Shown one piece after another: positions 8,419 to 17,154 of a stretch of DNA of 64,000 nucleotides. Numbering within the stretch: the first letter of the stretch is position 1; each line of letters begins with the position of its first letter. A program made the translations under genes and the position numbers. Source of the stretch: Flavobacterium sp. HSC-32F16 (GTDB lineage: Bacteria > Bacteroidota > Bacteroidia > Flavobacteriales > Flavobacteriaceae). A model generated the notes under the pieces. It was not told the origin of the DNA and did not search any database. It worked only from the letters and a program-made list of their open reading frames with translations. The stretch is from the NCBI RefSeq assembly GCF_024171645.1, contig NZ_JALKAC010000001.1:1414716-1478715 (forward strand), written 5' to 3'.

Positions 8419-10272
8419 ATGAAAAAAATACTTTACACCTTAGCTCTTGCGGTAACGCTTTGGAGCTGTAAAACAGGTAGTACTTCTGGAAAAAGCAATA
8501 TTGTAGGAGTTAATATTAATTTGGTTGATGTAAAAGATGATAAAGTTTTAGTAACGGTAACACCTCCGAAAATTAAAACAGATGAAATCATTTACAGCAT
8601 TCCTAAAACTGTTCCTGGAACCTATTCTACTGATAATTATGGAAAATATTCCGAAGATTTTAAAGCTTTTGATGTTAAAGGAAATGCTTTAACTGTAAAA
8701 AGACTTGACGATAATTCCTGGTCTATTTCGAATGCAAAAGCTTTAGCAAAAATCACTTATTTAGTTAATGATACTTTTGATACTGAAAAAGGAACCGGAT
8801 TTGGTAATGACGACGTTTTTTCTCCGGCGGGTACAAATATCAAGGCAGGTGTAAATTTCATGGTAAATACACATGGTTTTGTAGGTTATTTTAAAGACAA
8901 TTTAGAAGTTCCTTATAAAGTTACCATTACTCATCCTGAAACACTTTGGGGCGCAACATCTATGACAGATGAAGATGCAAGCAATACAAGTGATATTTTT
9001 ACGACATCTCGTTACGCTGTTTTGGTTGAAAACCCAATTATGTACTCTAAACCAGATTACACTACTTTCAACGTAAACGGAATGGATATTTTAATTGCGG
9101 TTTATTCTCCAACTGGAAAATATACGGCGGAAAGTATCACTCCGGAAATGAAAACAATGATGACGGCTCAAAAGAACTTTTTGGGTAAAGTAAATGCTAC
9201 TAAAAAATATACCGTTTTATTATATTTATCGAGTATGGCAAAAGATGATGCACATGGTTTTGGGGCTTTAGAGCATCCAACAGCCACTACAGTTGTACTT
9301 CCTGAATCTATGCCGAAAGAAAAACTGGTAGAATCAATGAAAGATGTGGTCTCTCACGAGTTTTTCCATATTGTAACTCCTTTGACTATCCACTCAAAAG
9401 AAATTCAGTATTTTGATTATAATGCCCCTCAAATGTCTGAACATTTATGGATGTACGAAGGTGTAACGGAATATTTTGCAAACCTTTTCCAAATCAATCA
9501 AGGTTTAATCGATGAAGCTGAATTTTATACTCGTATAGCTGATAAAATTGAGCAGGCAAAAAGCTTAGACGATACCATGTCGTTTACTGTAATGAGTAAA
9601 AATGTATTAGAGCAGCCGTACAAAGACCAATACTTAAATGTGTACCAAAAAGGTGCTTTGATTGGAATGTGTATTGATATTATCATTAGAGAAAAAAGCA
9701 ACGGAGAAAAAGGAATCCTTGATTTAATGCATAAATTATCAAGCGAATACGGTATTGAAAAACCATTTAACGACGATGAGCTTTTTGCTAAAATAACCTC
9801 TTTAACTTATCCTGAAGTGGGTGAATTCTTAAACAAATATGTTAAGGGAACGACACCAATTCCTTACGATTTTTACCTTGCTAAAGTAGGTGTAACAAAA
9901 GCTCGTGAGAAAAAAGCCGGTCCAATTTTCTTAAAAGGACAAACTCCCTATATCACGATTGATAAACAGACAAAAGAAATTGCTGTTCGTTCTGATATTG
10001 AACCAAATGAATTCTTCAAAAACCTTAATCTAAAAGGCGGCGATAAAATTTTGGCAGTAAATAACAAAGCGTATTCTCTAGAAAATATTTACGATCTTAT
10101 TACTGAAAGTGAAACCTGGAAAGAAAATGATCCAATTACTTTAAAAGTAAAACGCGGCACTAAAGAAGAAACTATAAAAGGAACAGTTAAACTTCCATTT
10201 GAAGAGACTGAAACTTTTAAAGCAACTGATGCTTCTAAAGACAAACTTAAAAATGCATGGTTAAAAGGATAA
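8419..10272 (+). CDS. M61-family metallopeptidase lipoprotein with PDZ domain
   Basis: An upstream in-frame ATG at 8362 exists, but the ATG at 8419 gives a proper lipoprotein signal (MKKILYTLALAVTLWSC) and is chosen; the protein is 617 residues. An N-terminal beta domain is followed by the gluzincin motif SHEFFHI (zinc ligands and catalytic Glu) and the third-ligand motif MYEGVTEYFANLF. The last 120 residues form a PDZ-like domain (IEPNEFFKNLNLKGGDKILAVN). M61 enzymes are glycyl aminopeptidases. The lipid anchor places it in the envelope, so a role in peptide uptake or surface proteolysis is inferred. A terminator follows. Confidence 0.88.
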   Translation: MKKILYTLALAVTLWSCKTGSTSGKSNIVGVNINLVDVKDDKVLVTVTPPKIKTDEIIYSIPKTVPGTYSTDNYGKYSEDFKAFDVKGNALTVKRLDDNSWSISNAKALAKITYLVNDTFDTEKGTGFGNDDVFSPAGTNIKAGVNFMVNTHGFVGYFKDNLEVPYKVTITHPETLWGATSMTDEDASNTSDIFTTSRYAVLVENPIMYSKPDYTTFNVNGMDILIAVYSPTGKYTAESITPEMKTMMTAQKNFLGKVNATKKYTVLLYLSSMAKDDAHGFGALEHPTATTVVLPESMPKEKLVESMKDVVSHEFFHIVTPLTIHSKEIQYFDYNAPQMSEHLWMYEGVTEYFANLFQINQGLIDEAEFYTRIADKIEQAKSLDDTMSFTVMSKNVLEQPYKDQYLNVYQKGALIGMCIDIIIREKSNGEKGILDLMHKLSSEYGIEKPFNDDELFAKITSLTYPEVGEFLNKYVKGTTPIPYDFYLAKVGVTKAREKKAGPIFLKGQTPYITIDKQTKEIAVRSDIEPNEFFKNLNLKGGDKILAVNNKAYSLENIYDLITESETWKENDPITLKVKRGTKEETIKGTVKLPFEETETFKATDASKDKLKNAWLKG

Positions 10273-10290
10273 TTTCTTTAAACTCATAAA

Positions 10291-10321
10291 AAAAACCGAC
10301 AAGAAATTGTCGGTTTTTTTT
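10291..10321. terminator. Bidirectional terminator between convergent genes
   Basis: Stem ACCGACAA / TTGTCGGT flanked by A-rich and T-rich runs. It lies between the M61 gene and the gene read from the minus strand, so it can serve both. Confidence 0.8.
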
Positions 10322-10361
10322 ATATCTATTTTGTAAGAACTTTGTAAAAGTTTTTGATATA

Positions 10362-10805
10362 CTATTTCTTAACCGGAAACTTCCAGTCAAATTCATCTTT
10401 ACTATTGATAATCGCTCCTATTTCGAATTTTACAACCTCATCAAATTCTGTTTGAAGAATAAACCAGTTGTCTTCGTTGAAGTAATTTTCGAAAGTATCA
10501 AAAGTTTCCTGATTGTATTTTGTGATGCCTTTTGCAGCGAAATCTTTCTTTACATCAGCAATTTTTCTTCCTATTAATTTGAATCCAAAAACCTCCAGAT
10601 CATTACTTGAAGCCACAAGATAACCTAGTTTCGAATCTTCTTCTTCATAAAATGTCAATCTGATTTTATGTGCATTATATACAAAAATCACATTATCATC
10701 TTCGTCTTTATAACTTTTATCAGGTTTTCCTAAAACAGCTGTAACATCGTTCTGCTTCATTCCGAAAAGCAGTTTATCAATTCCTGATTTTAAATTTATT
10801 TTCAT
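10362..10805 (-). CDS. Uncharacterised 147-residue protein
   Basis: No family is recognised with confidence. The protein begins MKINLKSGIDKLLFGMKQNDVTAVLGKP, an arrangement also seen in small cytoplasmic proteins with a SmpA/immunity-like fold in which a G-x-x-x-x-V-x-x-x-L-G-x-P turn precedes beta strands. The rest is strongly acidic with many aromatic residues and no signal peptide or membrane helix. It has 75 bases upstream before another unknown small gene on the same strand. A role as an immunity protein is possible but unsupported by a neighbouring toxin. Confidence 0.6.
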   Translation of the reverse strand: MKINLKSGIDKLLFGMKQNDVTAVLGKPDKSYKDEDDNVIFVYNAHKIRLTFYEEEDSKLGYLVASSNDLEVFGFKLIGRKIADVKKDFAAKGITKYNQETFDTFENYFNEDNWFILQTEFDEVVKFEIGAIINSKDEFDWKFPVKK

Positions 10806-10880
10806 ATTTACTTTTGTTTAAAGTGCAAATTTCGTGAAGTTTTTATAAAGTTGACTATATTTCTTTTTTAATTAAATAAA

Positions 10881-11240
10881 TTATTTTATACGACCAACCT
10901 TTTGGGCAACTGCTATATAATCTTCAGATTCAACAAAATCTATAGCTTCTAATATTACTCTTTTAAAGGAATCTCTTTCTTTTTTCGAAATGTCTGGACC
11001 AAATTCAGCAATTTTAATTTCTAAGAGCAGTTTTTTTTCTAATTCTGATCGAATATCGACGTCTTTACCGTCAAAACGAAGACTGCCAGGAGTTGGCTTA
11101 ACATAATCTTTTGTACTTTTTTCTAACAACATCTTTTGTACAAATTCAACTTCATAAAAAACTGAATTATCTTTTTTCATTTTTAAAGTTATGGTTCCTC
11201 CATCCATCCAAAACAATACTTCTTCAATCACTATTTCCAT
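10881..11240 (-). CDS. Uncharacterised 119-residue cytoplasmic protein
   Basis: The protein has no signal peptide and no membrane segment. It has an N-terminal beta-rich part (MEIVIEEVLFWMDGGTITLKM) and a charged helical C-terminal half. I do not recognise a family. It ends shortly before the unknown gene at 10362-10805 and starts 12 bases after the GH92 gene ends, all on the minus strand, so the three may share a transcript, although their functions need not be linked. Confidence 0.55.
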   Translation of the reverse strand: MEIVIEEVLFWMDGGTITLKMKKDNSVFYEVEFVQKMLLEKSTKDYVKPTPGSLRFDGKDVDIRSELEKKLLLEIKIAEFGPDISKKERDSFKRVILEAIDFVESEDYIAVAQKVGRIK

Positions 11241-11252
11241 AAAAATAAAAAT

Positions 11253-13583
11253 CTAATATTCTTTCTTATTCGGTTTTGAACTCATATAAAACGTAATTTT
11301 CCCGCCATTGATAACATCTGAATGCTTTAAGAAAGGCTTGTTCAATTGTTTTCCGTTCAGCAAAACTTTGCTCACAAACACATTTTTATCGGATTGATTT
11401 ACGGTTTCTACTTCGAAATTTTTCCCGTTTTCTAAATTAAAAACGGCTTTTTTAACCAGCGGACTTCCCAATGCATATTCATCAGAACCCGGTGCAACGG
11501 GATAAAATCCTAAACTGCTGAAAATATACCAGGCACTCATTTGTCCGAAATCGTCATTTCCGCCCAAACCATCGGCACCATTTCTGTACATTTTCTTCAA
11601 AATCATTCTAATTTTATCCTGAGATTTCCATGGCGAATCTGTCCAATTGTATAAATAGACCACATGATGAGAAGGTTCGTTTCCGTGAACATAATTCCCA
11701 ATAATTCCGTCTCTTGTAATATCTTCAGTGTTTTCGAAATATTTATCTGGTAAATGCATATTAAATAATGAATCTAAACGAACTTTAAATTTCTCATCCC
11801 CACCCATCATTTTAATCATCTCTGCAGGATCTTGCGGTACATACAAACTGTAATTCCATGAATTTCCTTCAATAAATCCCTGTCCATGTGTATCCAGCGG
11901 ATCAAATTCTTTTTTGAAAGTCCCGTCGTTTAATTTAGGACGCATAAATCCTGTTTTCTCGTCATAAACATTTTTATAATTTTTAGATCTTTCAATGAAT
12001 TCATTATAAATATCTGTTTTGCCTATTTTTTTTGCAGCTTGTGCTATTGCCCAGTCATCATAAGCATATTCTAAAGTTTTAGAAACCGATGCTCCGTTTT
12101 TATCTTCCGGAACATATCCTTTCTTCATATAATATTCTAATCCATCAAAATAAGGCACTTTTGCCGTATTTACACAGGCCTGAAGTGCTTTTTCAGGATC
12201 AAAATTGGTATTTCCTTTCACGATTGCATCGGCAACTACCGAAACGGAATGATACCCAATCATGCACCAGTTTTCATTGGCATAATGAGACCAAATAGGC
12301 AGCATTTTATGAACGCTTTGGTCTGAATGTGCCAGCATTGAACTTATCATATCTGAATTTCGGGAAGGCTGTACAATATTAAACAACGGATGCAAAGCTC
12401 TATAGGTATCCCAAAGTGAATAACTGGTATAATTTTTAAAATTTTCGGCTTTGTGGACATTCATATCCAAACCTTTATAATTTCCGTCAAGATCCATATA
12501 TTCTGTCGGACCTAAAAAGGCGTGGTACATTGCGGTATAAAAATTCACTAAATCTTCTTTTTGAATGGCTTCAACCTGAATTTTATTCAGTTCCTTATTC
12601 CAAACTTCCTGACTTTGCTTTTTCACTCGTTCAAAATCCCAATCCGGAATTTCCTTTTTCATATTTTCTAAAGCTCCTGCAGAACTTACAGGTGATAAGG
12701 CCATTTTAATTTTGATTTTTTCTCCTTCATTGGTATCAAAATCAAAAAACAATTTTAGATTTTGCCCTGCCATTTCTGGGAAATTCTTGGTTTGATCAAA
12801 TCTTCCCCAAAAACCTCTGTAAACGCTTTTTTCCTGTGCAGCTTGTCCGTAACTTTTGATTGGTTTGCTGAAAGACATTGCAAAATAAACCGTTCTTGTT
12901 CTTGCCCAGCCGTTGGTTTGGCGATATCCTGTAAGCAAAGTATCATTTTCTATGCGCACAAAGGTCCAAACGTTCTTTTTATCATAATTATAGATTCCAG
13001 AAGTTAAATCAAGAATAATATGTGCTTCATCTGATTTTGGAAAAGTATATTGATGCATTCCAACTCTTGTTGTTGCCGTCAATTCTGCTTTGATTTTATG
13101 ATCTTCTAAAAAAACGCTGTAATAAGCAGGTTCTGCTTTTTCAGTTGCATGAGAAAACGTTGATCGGTAACCTGAATGTGGTTTCGAAGCAACTCCTGGA
13201 TTTAACTGCAGTTTTCCGCTTGTAGGCATGATTAAAAAATCGCCTAAATCTGAATGTCCTGTGCCGCTGAAATGTGTGTGGCTGAATCCTACAATGGTTT
13301 TGTCTTCATATTGATATCCGGCGCAATATTTATAAACTTCTCCATTGTATTTTCCGTTTAAACTGTATGCAATGGTATCAGTTTCCGGACTTAGCTGAAC
13401 ACTTCCAAAAGGCACAGTTGCGCCAGGATATGTATGCCCCATTTTTGCTGTTCCAATCATAGGATCAACATACTGAATTAAGTTTTTACTTTCTGTCTTT
13501 TTTTGCGCATTACTATTTATTGCAAAAACCAATAGTAAAACTCCAATTATAAAACGAAAATTAGATTTTAGCAGAATATTCAT
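11253..13583 (-). CDS. GH92-family alpha-mannosidase, secreted
   Basis: The 776-residue protein has a signal peptide (LLLVFAINSNAQ) and the GH92 start YVDPMIGTAKMGHTYPGATVPFG. Further typical blocks are YQYEDKTIVGFSHTHFSGTGHSD, YHAFLGPTEYMDLDG, SLWDTYRALHPLF and, near the end, GLGGNDDFGQMSAWYIFSSLGFYPVAPG. GH92 enzymes are calcium-dependent exo-alpha-mannosidases, commonly alpha-1,2, acting on high-mannose N-glycans or yeast mannan in the periplasm or outside the cell. No SusC/SusD pair or other carbohydrate gene lies beside it, so this is not a complete utilisation locus. Length is standard. Confidence 0.92.
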   Translation of the reverse strand: MNILLKSNFRFIIGVLLLVFAINSNAQKKTESKNLIQYVDPMIGTAKMGHTYPGATVPFGSVQLSPETDTIAYSLNGKYNGEVYKYCAGYQYEDKTIVGFSHTHFSGTGHSDLGDFLIMPTSGKLQLNPGVASKPHSGYRSTFSHATEKAEPAYYSVFLEDHKIKAELTATTRVGMHQYTFPKSDEAHIILDLTSGIYNYDKKNVWTFVRIENDTLLTGYRQTNGWARTRTVYFAMSFSKPIKSYGQAAQEKSVYRGFWGRFDQTKNFPEMAGQNLKLFFDFDTNEGEKIKIKMALSPVSSAGALENMKKEIPDWDFERVKKQSQEVWNKELNKIQVEAIQKEDLVNFYTAMYHAFLGPTEYMDLDGNYKGLDMNVHKAENFKNYTSYSLWDTYRALHPLFNIVQPSRNSDMISSMLAHSDQSVHKMLPIWSHYANENWCMIGYHSVSVVADAIVKGNTNFDPEKALQACVNTAKVPYFDGLEYYMKKGYVPEDKNGASVSKTLEYAYDDWAIAQAAKKIGKTDIYNEFIERSKNYKNVYDEKTGFMRPKLNDGTFKKEFDPLDTHGQGFIEGNSWNYSLYVPQDPAEMIKMMGGDEKFKVRLDSLFNMHLPDKYFENTEDITRDGIIGNYVHGNEPSHHVVYLYNWTDSPWKSQDKIRMILKKMYRNGADGLGGNDDFGQMSAWYIFSSLGFYPVAPGSDEYALGSPLVKKAVFNLENGKNFEVETVNQSDKNVFVSKVLLNGKQLNKPFLKHSDVINGGKITFYMSSKPNKKEY

Positions 13584-13701
13584 GTGGTTTTATTAAGTTT
13601 TTTAAGTTTAGAAAATTACAATAAAATTACTCTTTTAAAAAATTTAAATTTTAAACTAATTTCCATTTGAATATCTTTGATTTTCCAAAATAACTGCCAA
13701 A

Positions 13702-14325
13702 ATGAAAAAAATCGCGATACTTCTTTTTCTCTTAAATTCTATATTTAGTTTTTCTCAAAAAGTTGAAAGTTACAAATTAACAAAAGAAGAAATTGTTCAA
13801 AGAGAACTTGATCAGGTTTCCGATTTTCCTATTTATCGTGCTTTTGAATACAGCGATAAAGGCGGCGTTGCGAATTTGATTTTAACCGAAAATCAAAAGA
13901 ATATTTCAAAAAAAGATACCTTGAATACTAAAATTCAGGCGATCTGTGTAATGAATGATCATGGCGGTTTCCTTGAAAAATGGAGAATTAATGACCTTCT
14001 GGAAGATTATGTTCCGAAAGAAACTAACATCTGGTTCTGGACAAAATATTGCAGTACCAAAGATCTTGATGGTGACGGTTATATTGATCCGGTAATTGTT
14101 TATGGCACCAGAACGGAATATAATGAAATAAGACGTGTAAAAATCATTACAGTTTATAACAATAAAAAGTATGTAATTCGTGCTGTAGAATGTGATTTAG
14201 ATCATTGCAGAAGTTTTAAAAAAGATACAAACTGGAATGCTTTACCTCAAAAAATTAAAACGTACCTCGATCAATTGGTGGTTAAACTTAGAAAAGAACA
14301 AAATTTGTTATTGAAAGATGGGTAA
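13702..14325 (+). CDS. Secreted protein resembling the M949_RS01915 family
   Basis: The 207-residue protein has a signal peptide (MKKIAILLFLLNSIFSFSQ). The central block INDLLEDYVPKETNIWFWTKYC, then DLDGDGYIDPVIVYGT, resembles a Bacteroidota family named after a Riemerella gene and labelled surface polysaccharide biosynthesis; that label rests on weak experimental ground. The DLDGDGYID segment looks like a calcium-binding loop. It is probably periplasmic or surface-located. It stands alone, divergent from GH92. Confidence 0.6.
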   Translation: MKKIAILLFLLNSIFSFSQKVESYKLTKEEIVQRELDQVSDFPIYRAFEYSDKGGVANLILTENQKNISKKDTLNTKIQAICVMNDHGGFLEKWRINDLLEDYVPKETNIWFWTKYCSTKDLDGDGYIDPVIVYGTRTEYNEIRRVKIITVYNNKKYVIRAVECDLDHCRSFKKDTNWNALPQKIKTYLDQLVVKLRKEQNLLLKDG

Positions 14326-14451
14326 AATTTAATGGTGAATTATTAATTATAAATTCTAATAGTGATCATGAAATGGGCTGAACCGTTCTTTTTCCTTTTT
14401 GTTTCATATAGACCGGATTGAAATCCGGCCCTGCATTCTATCGGCTCTTTT

Positions 14452-15060
14452 TTAGAGCTTATTTTTTAAATTTTCTTTTACTTCGTCAAACCATTCGTCT
14501 TTTAAGATGCTTAAAACAATAGAGTCACGACGAACATTGCTATTTGCGGTTGGCATATGACTTCTTAAAACACCTTCAACTTTACAGCCAATGCTTTTCA
14601 TTGCGGCAATACTGCGTTCGTTATTATTATCAGCGCGGAATTCTACACGTTCCATTCCTAAATTTTCGAAAGCAAATTGTAATAATAAAAATTTACAATG
14701 TTTGTTTAGTCCGGTTCCTCTAAAAGCAGATCCGTACCACGTATATCCTAATTGCAAGGTTTTAAAATCAATGTTAATATCATAAAAACGTGTTGAACCG
14801 GCATATTTTTGGGATTTTTTATCGAAAACTATAAAAGGAAATTCTTTTTCGTTTTCTCTTGCTTTAATTGCCTGCTGAATATAATTGATCAAATTTTCTT
14901 TTCCGTCGGCACCAACTAATGAGTATTTCCAGGTTTCTGGTTCGTTTATTGAAATATCCAATAAATTTTCTACATCTGATTCTTGAATTGGGCGCAACAA
15001 AACTAAATCGTCTTCTAGAATGATAGTATCTGTGAAATTGAAATTTGATGTTTTATTCAT
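14452..15060 (-). CDS. GNAT-family (RimJ/RimL-type) acetyltransferase
   Basis: The 202-residue protein has the GNAT fold. The N-terminal part LVLLRPIQESDVENLLDI is typical of RimJ/RimL relatives. Motif A, which binds acetyl-CoA, is degenerate at LGYTWYGSAFRGTGLNKHCKFLLLQFAF, and FENLGMERVEFRADNNNERSIAAMKSIGCKVEG is the classical motif B region. Such enzymes acetylate protein N-termini, antibiotics or small amines; the substrate is not predictable. The upstream DNA up to the next gene is filled by short palindromic repeats. Confidence 0.85.
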   Translation of the reverse strand: MNKTSNFNFTDTIILEDDLVLLRPIQESDVENLLDISINEPETWKYSLVGADGKENLINYIQQAIKARENEKEFPFIVFDKKSQKYAGSTRFYDINIDFKTLQLGYTWYGSAFRGTGLNKHCKFLLLQFAFENLGMERVEFRADNNNERSIAAMKSIGCKVEGVLRSHMPTANSNVRRDSIVLSILKDEWFDEVKENLKNKL

Positions 15061-15097
15061 AATTCATTTTTTGGTTATTGAGTTATTCTTCGTGTAT

Positions 15098-15254
15098 AAA
15101 GTCCCTATGGGACAAATAATAAATTACTAATACTTTTTTTACCAATACATAATCTCTACGAGATATTTATTCTAATTTGTGTACTCCGCTTGGAGTAAAA
15201 TATTGGTAGCAAAAAAAGTATCTTAATAAAAAAAGTCCCGTTTGGGACTTTACT
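15098..15254. repeat. Cluster of four short palindromes (REP-like)
   Basis: Four small hairpin units lie in a row: GTCCCTATGGGAC, ATCTCTACGAGAT, ACTCCGCTTGGAGT and GTCCCGTTTGGGAC. Around the middle pair, ATACTTTTTTTACCAATA and TATTGGTAGCAAAAAAAGTAT are near reverse complements, so the block as a whole can also fold back on itself. No transposase is nearby. Confidence 0.6.
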
Positions 15255-15297
15255 TTTGTATTCTTATTTTTCTGAAGTCCATAATTTCTTTAAAAAA

Positions 15298-15654
15298 TTA
15301 TTCGCTCATTTCATCATAACGTTCTGGAACCTGCGGGTCGTAAAGCGGACATTTGAATTCTTCCATTACCGACACCAATTGATTCATGGTTTTTCCTTCG
15401 GTACCGTAACAATCGATTTTTATACTTTGTGGTGTTGTAATTACCTGAAAAGCACCTTTTCCTGCATTATTTTTCCAGCTATTATCATCGACTCTTTCCC
15501 ATTTTGAAAAAACAGAATTGATTCGGTTGATGATTACGTCAACAGGAAGTTCTGCAAGACCTTCTACTTCTTCTTTTTCAACAAGAGCTTCGTAAACCTC
15601 TTGATGGTTTAGGTAAATTTCGTCTAAATATCTCCAAAAAATCAGTTCGTACAT
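15298..15654 (-). CDS. Uncharacterised 118-residue acidic protein
   Basis: The start at 15654 gives MYELIFWRYLDEIYLNHQEVYEALVEKEEVEG. The protein is acidic, has no signal or membrane segment, and ends in PERYDEMSE. I do not recognise a family; it looks like a conserved short protein of flavobacteria. It lies between two repeat-containing gaps and downstream of purM on the same strand, separated by about 170 bases. Confidence 0.6.
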   Translation of the reverse strand: MYELIFWRYLDEIYLNHQEVYEALVEKEEVEGLAELPVDVIINRINSVFSKWERVDDNSWKNNAGKGAFQVITTPQSIKIDCYGTEGKTMNQLVSVMEEFKCPLYDPQVPERYDEMSE

Positions 15655-15823
15655 AATGAGGTGTTTTTTTTAAACCATATAAGTGATATAAGAAAATATA
15701 AATAAGCTTCATCCTGAATGGAGTTAATACTTGTCAATTGGAAAGGGGCTTCGACTTCGCTCAGCCTGACAATCAACTGTATTCAGCTTAAAATGAACTT
15801 ATATTACTTATATGGTGAATAAA

Positions 15824-17002
15824 TTAATATTCGAATGTTCCGTATTCGCTGGTAATCGTTAGTTTTTTAGCATCGGCTGCTTCTACTCTACCCACGATTT
15901 GTGCGTCGACATTGAATGATTTTGAAATTTCTATGATATCTTGTGCGATGTTCTCCGGAACGTAAATTTCCATACGGTGACCGCAGTTGAAAACCTGATA
16001 CATTTCTTTCCAATCCGTTTTTGATTGTTCCTGAATTAACTTGAACAATGGCGGCACCGGAAATAAATTATCTTTTATGATGTGCAAATTTTGAACAAAA
16101 TGTAAAATTTTAGTCTGCGCACCACCGCTGCAATGCACCATTCCGTGAATCTCGCCTGGAGTGTATTTGTCTAAAATTTTCTTGATAATTGGGGCATAAG
16201 TTCTGGTTGGAGAAAGTACCAGCTGACCTGCATTTATTGGGCTGTTTTCAACGGTATCGGTTAAATTAACCTGACCGGAATAAATTAATTCTTCCGGAAC
16301 TGCGGCATCATAACTTTCAGGGTATTTTTTGGCCAGATATTTTCCGAAAACATCATGACGAGCAGAAGTTAATCCGTTACTTCCCATTCCTCCGTTATAA
16401 CTTTTTTCGTAAGCTGCCTGACCAAAAGAAGCCAAACCAACAATTACGTCTCCAGCTTTAATATTGGCATTGTCTACAACATCTGCACGTTTCATGCGAG
16501 CTGTAACAGTTGAATCAACAATAATAGTACGAACTACATCTCCAACATCTGCCGTTTCTCCTCCGGTTGAATGAATGGTTACACCGAAAGATTTTAATTC
16601 GTTGATTAATTCTTCAGTTCCATTGATAATTGCTGAAATAACATCAGCAGGAATTAAATTTTTATTTCTTCCAATGGTTGAAGAAAGCAAAATATTATCG
16701 GTTGCGCCAACACATAATAAATCGTCAATATTCATGATTAAAGCATCCTGAGCAATTCCTTTCCAAACAGAAAGATCTCCGGTTTCTTTCCAGTACATAT
16801 AGGCCAAAGATGATTTTGTACCCGCACCGTCAGCATGCATAATTAAGCAGTGCTCATTGTCCTGAGTTAAATAATCAGGAACAATTTTACAGAATGCCTG
16901 CGGAAATAAACCTTTGTCAATATTTTTTATAGCGTTATGTACGTCTTCTTTTGATGCCGAAACACCTCTTTGTGCATATCTTTTGCTAGAATCTGAACTC
17001 AT
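15824..17002 (-). CDS. purM: Phosphoribosylformylglycinamidine cyclo-ligase (AIR synthase)
   Basis: The 392-residue protein belongs to the PurM/PurL ATP-binding superfamily: KRYAQRGVSASKEDVHNAI at the N-terminus, then MHADGAGTKSSLAY, the metal-binding IAQDALIMNIDDLLCVGA, and TGGETADVGDVV. PurM closes the imidazole ring of AIR in purine synthesis using ATP. Bacteroidota forms are longer than the E. coli enzyme, which fits here. An in-frame ATG at 17080 would add 26 residues, but a -7 box lies inside that extension, so the ATG at 17002 is chosen. The gene is monocistronic by appearance. Confidence 0.9.
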   Translation of the reverse strand: MSSDSSKRYAQRGVSASKEDVHNAIKNIDKGLFPQAFCKIVPDYLTQDNEHCLIMHADGAGTKSSLAYMYWKETGDLSVWKGIAQDALIMNIDDLLCVGATDNILLSSTIGRNKNLIPADVISAIINGTEELINELKSFGVTIHSTGGETADVGDVVRTIIVDSTVTARMKRADVVDNANIKAGDVIVGLASFGQAAYEKSYNGGMGSNGLTSARHDVFGKYLAKKYPESYDAAVPEELIYSGQVNLTDTVENSPINAGQLVLSPTRTYAPIIKKILDKYTPGEIHGMVHCSGGAQTKILHFVQNLHIIKDNLFPVPPLFKLIQEQSKTDWKEMYQVFNCGHRMEIYVPENIAQDIIEISKSFNVDAQIVGRVEAADAKKLTITSEYGTFEY

Positions 17003-17028
17003 GAAAATTAGTTTGTGTTGATGTGGTG

Positions 17029-17036
17029 CAAAGATA
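17029..17036 (-). promoter_or_regulatory. Candidate -7 promoter box of purM
   Basis: On the minus strand the bases read TATCTTTG, an exact match to TAnnTTTG, 26 bases before the ATG at 17002. This decides the purM start. No clear -33 TTG is visible. Confidence 0.5.
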
Positions 17037-17084
17037 ATCCCTTTTTTTAATTCTTTGATTGATTCGTATGCCTGATTCATAAAA

Positions 17085-17115
17085 AAAATCGGCAGATTTG
17101 GATACTGCCGATTTT
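17085..17115 (-). terminator. Terminator at the end of the curli operon
   Basis: Stem AAAATCGGCAG / CTGCCGATTTT with a 9-base loop and A-rich plus-strand flank, which gives a T tail on the minus strand. It lies 40 bases after the last curli-operon gene. Confidence 0.8.
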
Positions 17116-17154
17116 CTCAGATTAAATTATGTTGGTTATTTTGGCATTTCTATA

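Noticed and set aside
17003..17080. Longer purM start at 17080
   Set aside because: A TAnnTTTG promoter box lies within this extension and the added residues are not typical of PurM.
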